Positions 35,835-44,558 are shown, counted from the stretch's first letter. The stretch: 64,000 nucleotides of DNA from an uncultured Candidatus Saccharibacteria bacterium (GCA_927910745.1 CAKMNX010000025.1:11305-75304); one strand, 5' to 3'. Notes: generated from the letters alone by a model not told the origin. Numbers and translations are program-made.

Positions 35835-37121
35835 ATGCAACACACAGTAACAGAGGTCAGGCTAAACAATGGTGCCCGTGGCCTTCTCATCGACGTGCCT
35901 GGCGCAACCGTGATGAGCTTTCAGTTCCAATTCCGGGCGGGCAACCGCTACGTTGCGAGCAAGGACATCTACGAGACAGCACACATCATGGAGCACATGG
36001 CCTTTGGTGCTAATGCCCAGTTTGCGAGTGAGCACGAGTACGAGGCGGAGTTTATCAAAAACGGTGCCTACCACAATGCCTGGACGAGCGACCTGTCCAT
36101 GGTGTATGTGGCGGACTGTGCGGACTTTGAGTGGGAGCGTATTTTGCAGTTGCAGCAGGTGGCCATCACCCAGCCAAAGTTCAACCAGACGGAGCTCGAG
36201 GCTGAGAAGGGTAATGTGCGCAGCGAGCTTGTCGGCTATCTCAACAACCACAACCGAGTGCTGTGGCCCAAGATCCAGCAGCTGCTAGGGAATGACATCT
36301 ACACCTTCCACCAGCGCGTACGCACCATTGCTCACGTGCAGCTGAGCGATATTCAGGAACACTACCGGCGTACCCACACTAGCGACAACCTTCGCTTTGT
36401 CATTGCTGGCAAAATGGCGGGGCGCAAGGCGCAGATCAAGCGTATGCTCGAGAGCTGGCAACTGCCGCGTGGTGAGCGCTTTGCGGTGCCGCACGACGAA
36501 CTTCACAGTGGTAAGCCTACCCTCATCCGTCGCAAAGAGGCCAGTAACCTCACCTTTGGCTGGTCGATGGAGATCCCGCGCGAGCTCAACGATAAAGAAG
36601 ACGCTGCACTCGACTGCCTCAACCATATTCTCACGGGCACTATGCATTCGCGCATCTTTGGCAAGGCGCGCAAGCAGGGCATGGCCTATGGGATGTTTAG
36701 TGATGGCTCGGTGGGTAAGTATGAGAGCAGCTGGGACTTTGGTGGCGAGGTGGAGTGCGACAAGGCAGAGCGGCTCTTTGCTTTGATTGTCAGTGAGCTC
36801 CAAGCGGTGCTGCGTGGTGAGATTACCGAGGCAGAGCTCGAGGCAGCCAAATCCTATGGCCTGGGGCGTTACCAAATGGGGGCGCAAACAGTAGCACAGA
36901 TTAGTGGATTCTACACCAGCCGCTTCTTCTGGGATGGCTATGTGAAGGACTATGCCAAGGTGCCGCAAGAGATCAAAGGTACGACCCTCGAGCAGATGAA
37001 CGCCGTAGCACGTGAATTCATTGCCGCTAACACCTGGGCACTCGCTGGTGTGAGCAGCGGCGAGCGCAGCGACATTGTGCGGCTGGGAGAGCAGCTGGAA
37101 GGGCTGTTTGCACAGAGGTAG
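35835..37121 (+). CDS. M16 family zinc peptidase
   Basis: 428 aa. Inverted zinc motif H50-x-x-E53-H54 in ETAHIMEHMAFGAN with a distal Glu in ELEAEKGNVRSEL, so the active half is intact; the second half (from ~210) is the inactive partner domain. M16 enzymes (pitrilysin/processing-peptidase type) degrade peptides in a closed chamber. The ATG follows the secA stop directly, so it is translationally coupled to secA; a role in clearing signal peptides or export leftovers is plausible but inferred. Confidence 0.92.
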   Translation: MQHTVTEVRLNNGARGLLIDVPGATVMSFQFQFRAGNRYVASKDIYETAHIMEHMAFGANAQFASEHEYEAEFIKNGAYHNAWTSDLSMVYVADCADFEWERILQLQQVAITQPKFNQTELEAEKGNVRSELVGYLNNHNRVLWPKIQQLLGNDIYTFHQRVRTIAHVQLSDIQEHYRRTHTSDNLRFVIAGKMAGRKAQIKRMLESWQLPRGERFAVPHDELHSGKPTLIRRKEASNLTFGWSMEIPRELNDKEDAALDCLNHILTGTMHSRIFGKARKQGMAYGMFSDGSVGKYESSWDFGGEVECDKAERLFALIVSELQAVLRGEITEAELEAAKSYGLGRYQMGAQTVAQISGFYTSRFFWDGYVKDYAKVPQEIKGTTLEQMNAVAREFIAANTWALAGVSSGERSDIVRLGEQLEGLFAQR

Positions 37122-37333
37122 AAACACCTCAGCTTAATATACTTGCCTGTTTTTTACACAGTGATAGTCGAAGCTTTTGACGGTGGCACTTTGTCTGTTG
37201 GCAGATAAAAACTTGATCAAATTATTTTTGCTATTTTTTAGTGGAGGTATGAGACACGAAGGCAGGCAGAGAAGCACTTGCATTTATTAGACTGCATTGT
37301 ATTATTAAAAGTAATAGCAAAGGAGAACAACGC
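37122..37333. other. AT-rich intergenic region
   Basis: No gene seen. It contains T-runs and an AT-rich stretch with possible promoter elements for the 92-aa ORF. Confidence 0.4.
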
Positions 37334-37612
37334 ATGAGTGACGTCAATCCAACCAACAGCGCAAGTTACCGCCCTGGGGATGAAAAGCTTGGCTACAACA
37401 AACCTATCACGCTCACTCTGACCGACAGAGAGTGTTCAGACATAATGGACGTAATTACTGAGTTTGCAATGGGTGGATTTTCCCCTTCCGACGAAGACTG
37501 GGAGTGGCTGGAAAAAGTCATGGGAATGGCAACCCGGGACAGCCTGATAGAAATCAGTCATAAAATTGGCAAGTTTCGTCGCAGTCAGGCTGAATCTAAT
37601 AAACCACAGTAG
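37334..37612 (+). CDS. Small hypothetical protein (92 aa)
   Basis: ATG with SD AAAGGAG. Soluble, with PITLTLTDRECSDIMDVITE near the middle suggesting a strand-helix unit and a basic helical end (SHKIGKFRRSQ). Not recognised. Followed 124 nt later by another small ORF in the same direction that shares the Y-G-Y/N-P flavour but no clear homology. Coding is supported by the ribosome site and by composition. Confidence 0.55.
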   Translation: MSDVNPTNSASYRPGDEKLGYNKPITLTLTDRECSDIMDVITEFAMGGFSPSDEDWEWLEKVMGMATRDSLIEISHKIGKFRRSQAESNKPQ

Positions 37613-37671
37613 TCGCATACTTTAAACAACCTTTACAGGTACAGGAGTCGCTAAAACAAGCGATAACAATC

Positions 37672-37693
37672 CATAGTGTCATCATAGTGTCAT
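37672..37693 (+). repeat. Two tandem copies of an 11-bp unit
   Basis: CATAGTGTCAT occurs twice in direct succession upstream of the 47-aa ORF. Confidence 0.8.
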
Positions 37694-37735
37694 GCCGTCA
37701 CACACATTAGCACGTACTTTATATGAGGAATGGTT

Positions 37736-37879
37736 ATGAGCGAGGAAGCACAGGCCGACATCCAGAAGTACGGCTACAACCCTAAGGATATGCCCGATTG
37801 CTTCCTCCCCGATAACTTTGACGAAGTATCGACATACATGGCACAAGGCATAGCGTGCTGGCTTCTCAGTTTACTCTAG
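37736..37879 (+). CDS. Small hypothetical protein (47 aa)
   Basis: ATG with a GAGGA ribosome site eight or nine bases upstream and a TAG stop. The peptide is acidic (YGYNPKDMPDCFLPDNFDE in its first half) with a hydrophobic C-terminus (ACWLLSLL). No family recognised. A strong inverted-repeat terminator follows five bases later, which supports a real transcription unit. Confidence 0.5.
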   Translation: MSEEAQADIQKYGYNPKDMPDCFLPDNFDEVSTYMAQGIACWLLSLL

Positions 37880-37883
37880 CCTA

Positions 37884-37917
37884 ACATACAGCCGACCACA
37901 AACGGTCGGCTGTATGT
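37884..37917. terminator. Bidirectional terminator
   Basis: ACATACAGCCGACC / GGTCGGCTGTATGT, perfect 14-bp stem, 6-nt loop, between convergent genes. Confidence 0.85.
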
Positions 37918-37937
37918 GCTGGTTGTGCGCTGCGTGT

Positions 37938-38888
37938 TTAGGCGGCGCGGTACACTGCCATCTTCGCGTTGAGCAGCTTGTTCATCTCGGTGAGGCTACC
38001 CTCCTTCTTGTGGAGGACACCGTCGTCGATGACGTATGTCTCGGCCTTGCTATCTCTGTTGTCGGGCATCTTGGGCGCAGTGTTTTGCCCGCTGTACTTG
38101 CTGCGGCTGGTTAGGTCGCTGTGAGTGCGGTAGTATTGAGCGGCTTTGAGGCGGTGGTCTTTGACCTTTTGGTAATACGTAACGTATTCGGTGCCAAGCT
38201 TGCGTGCGTTGTCATTTTCGCTGATGTTTTGCATTTTTTTGGCTTGCTCGATGCACGAGCCATAGGTCTTGCTTGCTTCCTTTTCGATCTCGCTATCGGT
38301 TAGTGCAGGAGCGCTCGTAAGCGCTGCACTGCCGCCCTTGCGGAAGTCAAAGTTCAGAATTTGGCGGTTCAGCGTGCTGGTATCGGCGCACTCTTTGATA
38401 AAGGTGGCGACGGTGGAGTAGTAGCTAGGCAGCTTGCCCAGTGCAGTAACGGCTTCGTCCGTCTCGTGCTTGTACTGCTCGTATGCACGCTTGATGTCTT
38501 CGTCGTGCACGGCGCGTGAGCTACCAAGCTTGCTTATGAGTTCTTTGCGGTTGTCTGCAAATGCCTTGGTATCGATCGTCTCGCCACGAGAGAGTGGCTG
38601 CAGCAAGCGATCCTCGGTGCGGCTATGGCTGCGGATGAGCGCCTGGGCGTCTTGCAAGTCTTTGCGGCTTGGTGGTGCCGACTGAATGGCCACTACAATA
38701 ATAATGACAATAAGCAGCACGAGGCCCACCGCGCCAGCAATCAGGCCATACAGCAGTTTCTTGTTTGCTAGCAATGGGTTACCCAAGTGGGGCGGTGTAT
38801 TGCTAGGCTGCGATGTGTTCATATTCATTGTGTTCGTTGGCGAGGTCATAGCTGGTTGGTTATGGCTAGGAGTGGGCTGAGTGTCCAT
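37938..38888 (-). CDS. Hypothetical single-pass membrane protein (316 aa)
   Basis: A Thr/Asn/Pro-rich cytoplasmic start (~42 residues) leads into KKLLYGLIAGAVGLVLLIV, a single helix, then an outside helical domain with likely coiled segments. Two Cys (KECADTST, YGSCIEQA) may pair. Unknown family; similar 'TM + helical outside domain' proteins are common in Saccharibacteria. A minus-strand TATAAT near 38941-38946 and an AAAGGA site precede the ATG. Confidence 0.65.
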   Translation of the reverse strand: MDTQPTPSHNQPAMTSPTNTMNMNTSQPSNTPPHLGNPLLANKKLLYGLIAGAVGLVLLIVIIIVVAIQSAPPSRKDLQDAQALIRSHSRTEDRLLQPLSRGETIDTKAFADNRKELISKLGSSRAVHDEDIKRAYEQYKHETDEAVTALGKLPSYYSTVATFIKECADTSTLNRQILNFDFRKGGSAALTSAPALTDSEIEKEASKTYGSCIEQAKKMQNISENDNARKLGTEYVTYYQKVKDHRLKAAQYYRTHSDLTSRSKYSGQNTAPKMPDNRDSKAETYVIDDGVLHKKEGSLTEMNKLLNAKMAVYRAA

Positions 38889-39174
38889 TGCTTGTGTCCT
38901 TTATCTTCGTTGTAGATACTAAATTAACTATAGACTATATATTATAGCAATAGTTGCAGTGAGCGCAAATTGACGGAGGAAGAGCTGTTGCGGTCTGTTG
39001 CATATAGTGATGTGCTAATGCGCGTGGTATACAAGAAACAAGCGAAAAAGCAATAATACCGCTATGAGAGATAGCGATCATTAATAAGGAAATGGTGAGG
39101 GAGTGTCAAAGACAGGGGCGGCATAGTACATCCTCTGACCTCTGTGGATTCTGTATCCTGGCCGCTGTGTATGC

Positions 39175-39180
39175 TATAAT
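39175..39180 (+). promoter_or_regulatory. -10 box of murD
   Basis: TATAAT ends exactly 6 nt before the murD ATG; no SD. Confidence 0.7.
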
Positions 39181-39186
39181 GGCGGT

Positions 39187-40533
39187 ATGAAAGTTGCGAT
39201 TGCTGGGTACGACGTTGAGGGTCGTGCAACATATGATTATGCGCGGCAGGTGTGGCCTGCAGCGGAGATTGCGATAGCCGATGAGCGGCGCATTACTGAT
39301 GTGCCGTCTGGGGTGGTGGATGTATTGACGGGCCCCGATGCCTTTGCTCAGCTGGGCGATGCCGATATCGTCATGCGCACCCCTGGATTGGCACCGTGGC
39401 GGATCGAGACGGATGGGACGGTGTGGTCGGCCACGAATGAGTTCTTCGCACGCTGCCCCGCGCCGATCATTGGCGTGACAGGCACGAAGGGCAAGGGTAC
39501 AACGGTGAGCCTCATCGCTGCTATGCTGCAAGCCCTTGGGCGCACCGTCCATGTGGTGGGTAATATTGGCCGGCCAGCCTTGGCACAGCTGGGGCAGATT
39601 AGCCCAGATGATGTGGTGGTGTATGAGCTGAGTAGCTTCCAATTGTGGGATGCCGAGCGTTCACCGCAGATCGCGGTAGTGCTGATGATTGAGCCCGACC
39701 ATCTCGACAAACACGTTAATTTTGCCGAGTATGTCGATGCCAAGGCGAACATTCGGCGGCACCAGCGGCCAGGCGATGTGTGTATTTATCATCCGAGCAA
39801 TCCATATGCCGCGCAGATTGCTGAGTCGCTTGACACGGACGTTGCGCGTGGCAGCCTGGGTACGCCACCACCAGCGTATCGCTATGGCACGCCAGACGAT
39901 GGGCTAGTGTATGTGAAGGATGGCGCCTTTTGGCAGGGTGAGCGGCGGCTTTGCGCAACAGACCGCCTACAATTGCCAGGTGCGCACAATATTGAGAATG
40001 CCTGTGCTGCGCTGAGCGCAGTGCTCGCCTTCGATCCGCAGGCTGTGCCGCAGCGTCTAGCGGAGGGGCTGGCGAGCTTTACTGGTTTGCCACATCGCTT
40101 AGCCTTCGTAGCAGAGCAGGATGAAGTACGTTATTATGATGACAGTATTGCTACCACACCGGGCAGTGCCATTGCAGCGCTGCGTGCCTTTGCGGAGCCC
40201 AAAGTTCTCATCGTTGGTGGGGCAGACAAAGGTGGTGATTACGAGCCACTCGCACAAGAGGTGTATGATCAGGGTGAGTCTGTCCGCGCTATCATTACTA
40301 TGGGAGCGAATGCTTCGGCGATTGCAGCGGTATTACAAAACTATGATGTTGCTGCACCTATCACAACACTTGGTAGTGTGCCTATGACAGAGGTCGTGGA
40401 TACCGCTAAGCAGCAGGCTAAGCCTGGTGATGTCGTCATCCTAAGCCCCGCTGCCGCGAGCTTTGACCAATATCATAGCTATGCCGACCGTGGTGAGCAA
40501 TTTATTGCAGCAGTGCAGGGCAGTGAAGCATAA
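39187..40533 (+). CDS. murD: UDP-N-acetylmuramoylalanine--D-glutamate ligase
   Basis: 448 aa. It adds D-Glu to UDP-MurNAc-L-Ala in peptidoglycan synthesis. The Mur-ligase P-loop reads GVTGTKGKGTTVSL, followed by VVYELSSFQLW, the central-domain EPDHLDKH and the C-terminal YYDDSIATTPGSAIAAL and LSPAAASFDQY, which distinguish MurD. No neighbouring mur gene is present, so the pathway is dispersed. Predicted leaderless transcript. Confidence 0.96.
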   Translation: MKVAIAGYDVEGRATYDYARQVWPAAEIAIADERRITDVPSGVVDVLTGPDAFAQLGDADIVMRTPGLAPWRIETDGTVWSATNEFFARCPAPIIGVTGTKGKGTTVSLIAAMLQALGRTVHVVGNIGRPALAQLGQISPDDVVVYELSSFQLWDAERSPQIAVVLMIEPDHLDKHVNFAEYVDAKANIRRHQRPGDVCIYHPSNPYAAQIAESLDTDVARGSLGTPPPAYRYGTPDDGLVYVKDGAFWQGERRLCATDRLQLPGAHNIENACAALSAVLAFDPQAVPQRLAEGLASFTGLPHRLAFVAEQDEVRYYDDSIATTPGSAIAALRAFAEPKVLIVGGADKGGDYEPLAQEVYDQGESVRAIITMGANASAIAAVLQNYDVAAPITTLGSVPMTEVVDTAKQQAKPGDVVILSPAAASFDQYHSYADRGEQFIAAVQGSEA

Positions 40534-40706
40534 GCCGCTTCATCCTCGCGCTTTCCATAGCCAAATCGGTATAAGAGCAAATATCTCTCCAGTATGTTCA
40601 TTTCTTACGTAGGAATTGTTCGCAGCTATGATGAGCAGTTTCCGTTTTGAATGAAATAATGGAACTGGCGAAGTAGAGTGCTATTTTGCGATTGAGCAGA
40701 ATATAC

Positions 40707-40712
40707 TATAAT
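40707..40712 (+). promoter_or_regulatory. -10 box of the HtpX-like gene
   Basis: TATAAT (overlapping a TATACT) about 50 nt before the ATG. Confidence 0.5.
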
Positions 40713-40762
40713 AGATTACAAACAATTGTGTAAGCAATACAAGATAAGGAATCGATAATCCA

Positions 40763-41725
40763 ATGGATCAACAACCGCACACCAACTCACCGCAGCCTGC
40801 AGCTGCGCCGCAGTATAGTAAGGGGCAGCTCGCCGTGGCCCGCGCCAATATGCCCAGTGACAACACTGTGCTGGCAGTTACCTTTATTGGCTTCTTTTTT
40901 ATGACGTCGGCGTATTTTATTTTTACGGCGCTGGCTGATCACTTCCATGCAGAAGAAACTAGCGTGATGACAGAGCAAGTCCCACTTTGGCTGAGGCTTA
41001 TTATTGCTTTGTTTAGCGGTGCTATCCTCTTTGGCGTCATCCTTCTTGTCGGGATGTTTTTCATCCGGATGGAGCGGCAGAAGATGCTGGGTAATGCTAT
41101 GCAAGTAGAGTATAGTGATTATGCTTGGCTGCGCGACTGGGCCAACGTCACAGCGGCCGACCTCGGTTTGCCACGGGTAGAGATCTTCGTCACGCAGAAC
41201 CCGGTCATCAATGCTTATGCCTTTGGCTTTATGAATCCATACTGTATTGTGCTGCATTCTGGTTCGATTCGCTACCTCACGCCCGATGAGCTCAAGGCAG
41301 TCGTTATTCACGAGATGGGGCATATTAAGTACAAGCACACCATAGCGATGCTGTATCTGCAGCCATTCTTGGCGTTGCCGTTCGTTTCCTCGGTGTCTGG
41401 CTGGCTAGCGGGCTTTTGGCAGCGCCGCACCGAGTATACGGCCGACCGCTTGGCACTGACCTACACCGAAGATCCAGAGCTCGTCAAGAATGCGCTTGTC
41501 AAGGTGCACATTGGCCCTGACGTGGCGGAGGGCATGAACGAAACTGCTCGCCAGTGGCAGCGCTACACCGCTAACCGGCCAATGAACCGCTTTGCCCAGA
41601 CCTTGAGCGACCATCCATACCTCGTGCGCCGGCTTGATCACATTGATGAAATGACTGCCAAGCTCCTCACGCCCCAAGCACCAGCTGCACCAACTCAGCC
41701 CACAACGCCAGTCCAACCGCAGTAG
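40763..41725 (+). CDS. htpX: HtpX-like M48 membrane zinc protease
   Basis: 320 aa. Zinc motif H183-E184-M-G-H187 in VVIHEMGHIKYKH and third ligand Glu224 in RRTEYTADRLAL. Two N-terminal helices (~36-58 and ~76-100) and hydrophobic segments after the active site anchor it, as in HtpX, which removes damaged membrane proteins. The N-terminus is Pro/Gln-rich and the C-terminus Pro/Thr-rich. Monocistronic with a strong terminator. The exact HtpX versus other M48B assignment is less certain than the protease family. Confidence 0.88.
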   Translation: MDQQPHTNSPQPAAAPQYSKGQLAVARANMPSDNTVLAVTFIGFFFMTSAYFIFTALADHFHAEETSVMTEQVPLWLRLIIALFSGAILFGVILLVGMFFIRMERQKMLGNAMQVEYSDYAWLRDWANVTAADLGLPRVEIFVTQNPVINAYAFGFMNPYCIVLHSGSIRYLTPDELKAVVIHEMGHIKYKHTIAMLYLQPFLALPFVSSVSGWLAGFWQRRTEYTADRLALTYTEDPELVKNALVKVHIGPDVAEGMNETARQWQRYTANRPMNRFAQTLSDHPYLVRRLDHIDEMTAKLLTPQAPAAPTQPTTPVQPQ

Positions 41726-41759
41726 GGGAAGCCGCGAGGCGACACAATGCTGTTTATAT

Positions 41760-41797
41760 GAGAAGCCACTATCCATACGATAGTGGCTTCTCGGTTT
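41760..41797 (+). terminator. Terminator after the HtpX-like gene
   Basis: GAGAAGCCACTATC / GATAGTGGCTTCTC, perfect 14-bp stem with 5-nt loop, then GGTTTTG. Confidence 0.9.
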
Positions 41798-41934
41798 TGC
41801 TCGATGTATTGCGATAGTGGAATAGCAGCGAGACTTCGCACTTTACTGAAACAAAGATAACGGAGTGAGCGAGCGCGCCGCAATACTCTGTGATATGTGT
41901 GGCCAGCAATGCTTTGTGCCGTATAGTAGAGCCA

Positions 41935-41956
41935 GCACTCCAGAGTGCGGTATAAT
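41935..41956 (+). promoter_or_regulatory. prfB promoter with a palindromic operator candidate
   Basis: A perfect palindrome GCACTC-CA-GAGTGC (41935-41948) sits in the spacer, two bases before TATAAT (41951-41956); the ATG follows 6 nt later without SD. A protein binding the palindrome would block polymerase. Confidence 0.6.
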
Positions 41957-41962
41957 AGACGT

Positions 41963-43048
41963 ATGCAACCACTCAAAAAGCGCGCCGCACAGCTCCTCGC
42001 CGATATTCTCGATGCGATCCATCGTTTGCAGATTACTGACAAAGCTGCTCAGCTTACTCAGCTTGAGGCGCAGCTGGCCGACTCGCAAATTTGGGCCAAT
42101 CCAGCCCACGCCCAGCAAGTGTCGCGCCAGGCGGCAGCCCTGCGAGGGCAGATAGAGCCATGGCAGGTGCTGCAGGCTCAGGCGAGCGACATTGTGGAGC
42201 TCATGGATCTTGGCGATGATTCGATGATACCAGAGTTTGAGCAGCAGCTTGCCGCCCTCGAGCACGACTACCAAGCACGCCACCGCGACCTCCTCTACAG
42301 TGGTGAGCACGACGACCAACCGGCTATTATTAAGATTAGCGCTGGAGCTGGCGGTACCGATGCTCAGGATTGGGCAGCAATGCTTGAGCGGATGTATCTG
42401 CGCTTTGCTGAGCAGCATAGCCTCCAAACAGAGCTCCTCGAGCGCTCGACGGGCGAAGAAGCTGGCATCAAGAGTGCGACATACAGCCTCCATGGCGCGT
42501 ATGCCTATGGCCAACTGCGCAGCGAGCATGGCGTGCACCGCCTGGTGCGGCTGAGTCCATTTAACGCCGATCATTTGCGCCAGACAAGCTTCGCTTTGGT
42601 GGAGGTGATGCCAGAAATCGCTGAGCCCGAGCAGGTGCAGCTTGAGGACAAAGACCTCCGGATCGACGTCTACCGCAGTGGTGGCAAGGGTGGGCAGGGC
42701 GTTAATACGACCGACTCGGCGGTGCGCGTTACCCATTTGCCAACTGGTATCGTCGTTGCGATTCAAAACGAACGCAGCCAGATCCAAAACCGCGAGACGG
42801 CTCTCACCATCCTGCGCTCGCGCCTCGCTCAGCTCCAGCACGAGCAGCAAGCCGCCAGCCTTGCTGACCTCCGCACCGGTGAGTCTGCCAGCTGGGGTGC
42901 GCAGATCCGCAACTATGTGCTCCACCCCTATACCCTCGTCAAAGACACCCGCACCAAACACGAAGCCCACGACGCCCAAGCTGTCCTCGACGGCGCCATC
43001 GACGGCTTTATAGAGGCATATTTGGCGATGGGGGTGGGGGAGAAGTAA
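41963..43048 (+). CDS. prfB: Peptide chain release factor 2
   Basis: 361 aa. RF2 reads UAA and UGA. The codon-recognition tripeptide S-P-F is in LVRLSPFNADH and the catalytic GGQ in GGKGGQGVNTT. The N-terminal domain is complete in one frame: the autoregulatory +1 frameshift site found near codon 25 in many bacteria is absent. The presence of RF2 rules out UGA reassignment. Leaderless start with an operator-like palindrome upstream. Confidence 0.97.
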   Translation: MQPLKKRAAQLLADILDAIHRLQITDKAAQLTQLEAQLADSQIWANPAHAQQVSRQAAALRGQIEPWQVLQAQASDIVELMDLGDDSMIPEFEQQLAALEHDYQARHRDLLYSGEHDDQPAIIKISAGAGGTDAQDWAAMLERMYLRFAEQHSLQTELLERSTGEEAGIKSATYSLHGAYAYGQLRSEHGVHRLVRLSPFNADHLRQTSFALVEVMPEIAEPEQVQLEDKDLRIDVYRSGGKGGQGVNTTDSAVRVTHLPTGIVVAIQNERSQIQNRETALTILRSRLAQLQHEQQAASLADLRTGESASWGAQIRNYVLHPYTLVKDTRTKHEAHDAQAVLDGAIDGFIEAYLAMGVGEK

Positions 43049-43146
43049 AAATCAACACCATATTATCACTCCTATTCTCAGGTAAACGACTCCACAAGAT
43101 GATAAAATCACAACATTTTTGTATATAACACTGTTGACATATAAGC

Positions 43147-43170
43147 TAATAGAGTAATAGAGTAATAGAG
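43147..43170 (+). repeat. Three tandem copies of TAATAGAG at the promoter
   Basis: Three exact 8-bp units lie where the -10 element is expected after TTGACA; a change in copy number would change promoter spacing. Confidence 0.85.
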
Positions 43171-43310
43171 TATCCCTCCCGCATAGGTTGTAGGTTGATA
43201 CGTATCTTACAATGTAGTGGTTACATAGCCTCAAGATACTACTCGATTGCTAAGCTCTCTTTTTTGCTACCATCAACACGTTATGTTGCATGAGTTCTTT
43301 GCCTTCGTTG

Positions 43311-43344
43311 CAGAAGTATCGGGATACTTCTGTTTTGTTTTTTG
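43311..43344 (+). terminator. Intrinsic terminator inside the leader
   Basis: CAGAAGTAT / ATACTTCTG with a 4-nt loop, followed by TTTTGTTTTTTG. Confidence 0.9.
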
Positions 43345-43421
43345 TATGGTGATAAGAAAGAGAGCTTAGCAAAGAGTTAGGCTCGTGTTGCACCTCACAG
43401 AGGTGCAGAGAGGAGTCCATC

Positions 43422-43640
43422 ATGGACCGCGTGAATATCGCTGTTTGGGATGCTATAGTTTCGCTCGAAATGCACCCCGACAGGTCTATAAGTGAATCGG
43501 ATCTCCCTGTTGACCTCTGTCCGCATGAGCGGAAGGAACTTCTTATGCGGCTCGCGCAGTCAGGCTTTCAGGCCTATATCAGAGAGTCTTATACCTCTGG
43601 TCAGATCAAGACAACCTTGATCACCGAGAGACAGAAATAA
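43422..43640 (+). CDS. Small hypothetical protein (72 aa)
   Basis: ATG with a strong SD (GAGAGGAG) right after a hairpin. The protein begins MDRVNIAVWDAIVSLEMHPD and has a helical middle PHERKELLMRLAQSGF that resembles a small helical or winged-helix fold, but no family is recognised. Terminator-like inverted repeat follows. The unusually elaborate leader suggests that its expression is regulated. Confidence 0.6.
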   Translation: MDRVNIAVWDAIVSLEMHPDRSISESDLPVDLCPHERKELLMRLAQSGFQAYIRESYTSGQIKTTLITERQK

Positions 43641-43650
43641 CCACTACTAC

Positions 43651-43688
43651 GCCCCGCGAAGATAATATAACTATTATTTTCGCGGGGC
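43651..43688 (+). terminator. Hairpin after the 72-aa ORF
   Basis: GCCCCGCGAA / TTCGCGGGGC with further pairing ATAATA/TATTAT; no strong T-tract after it. Confidence 0.7.
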
Positions 43689-43862
43689 AACTCACCGTGA
43701 TTTTTGTATTTTTGTTATTTTGTAGGATAAGTTATCTGCGACTATACTTTGAGGTGTGTGATAAGTAGTGTCTAATTAACCACGTAATAATCATAACAGT
43801 GGTGTAATGTACCGATGCGTTGCAACATGTAAACAATCTCGTCTTCAGATGTGGCCATATGC

Positions 43863-43868
43863 TATACT
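43863..43868 (+). promoter_or_regulatory. -10 box of ftsE
   Basis: TATACT ends exactly 6 nt before the GTG at 43875, fixing GTG as a leaderless start. Confidence 0.65.
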
Positions 43869-43874
43869 GGTATA

Positions 43875-44558
43875 GTGATATTGTTAGACAGAGTAACCAA
43901 ACGGTATGATAAGGACGCCAAGCCGGCGCTCGATCGGGTAAGCTTGCATGTCGAGCCCAATGAGTTCGTCGTTATTATTGGCACGAGCGGGGCGGGTAAG
44001 AGCACGCTACTCAAGCTCCTTACCCGCGAAGAAAAGCCCACAACGGGTAAGATTGTAGTCGGTGGTATCGACTACGACACCTTGAAAGATAAGCATATTC
44101 CACTGCTGCGCCGCAAGATTGGTGTGGTGTTTCAGGATTTTAAGCTGTTGCCGCAGCGCACCGTTTTTGAGAACGTCGCTTTTGCGCTGGAGATTGCAGG
44201 TATGAGCAACCGCGAGATCAAGAACACGGTGCCTAAGGTGATCGATCTCGTCGGCCTCCGGGGTAAAGAGAAGCAATTTCCGCACCAGCTCAGTGGTGGT
44301 GAACGCCAGCGCGTGGCGATTGCCCGTGCCGTTGTGCGCCAGCCCAAGATTCTTATCGCTGATGAGCCTACTGGTAACCTCGACCCTAAGCATAGCTGGG
44401 ATATCGTCCGTTTGCTCGAGAAGATTAATAAATATGGCACCACCGTGCTGCTGACCACCCACAATGTTGAGATCGTTAACCGGCTCAAGCGCCGCGTCAT
44501 CACCATTGAGCATGGCAAGATCACGCACGACCAAGCCAGAGGGAGTTACCGCCAATGA
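43875..44558 (+). CDS. ftsE: Cell division ATPase FtsE
   Basis: 227 aa. FtsE is the ATPase of the FtsEX complex that switches on septal peptidoglycan hydrolases. Walker A GTSGAGKST, signature LSGGERQRVAIAR, Walker [14 protein letters not shown] and the switch His in LLTTHN are intact. The start is placed at GTG 43875 (translates MILLDRVTKRYD), in line with FtsE homologues that begin at this point and with the -10 box 6 nt upstream; the longer ATG frame from 43851 would cross that box. Overlaps ftsX by four bases (ATGA). Confidence 0.95.
   Translation: MILLDRVTKRYDKDAKPALDRVSLHVEPNEFVVIIGTSGAGKSTLLKLLTREEKPTTGKIVVGGIDYDTLKDKHIPLLRRKIGVVFQDFKLLPQRTVFENVAFALEIAGMSNREIKNTVPKVIDLVGLRGKEKQFPHQLSGGERQRVAIARAVVRQPKILIADEPTGNLDPKHSWDIVRLLEKINKYGTTVLLTTHNVEIVNRLKRRVITIEHGKITHDQARGSYRQ

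Larger units (their letters stand above)
43134..43415 (+). promoter_or_regulatory. Complex leader of the 72-aa ORF with internal terminator
   Basis: TTGACA (43134-43139) starts the region. Downstream are a palindrome GATACGTATC (43197-43206), a 16-bp perfect long-range inverted repeat (43247-43262 with 43357-43372), an intrinsic terminator between its arms, and a TGCACCTC/GAGGTGCA hairpin (43389-43407) directly before the SD GAGAGGAG. It looks like an attenuator-type leader or a small RNA gene followed by a separate ORF. Confidence 0.5.

Noticed and set aside
38970..39056. 28-aa TTG-started frame upstream of murD
   Set aside because: No SD and no promoter at a useful distance; too short to support by composition.
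41963..43048. UGA recoding as in Gracilibacteria
   Set aside because: RF2 is present with an SPF motif, and many genes end in TGA at family-typical lengths.
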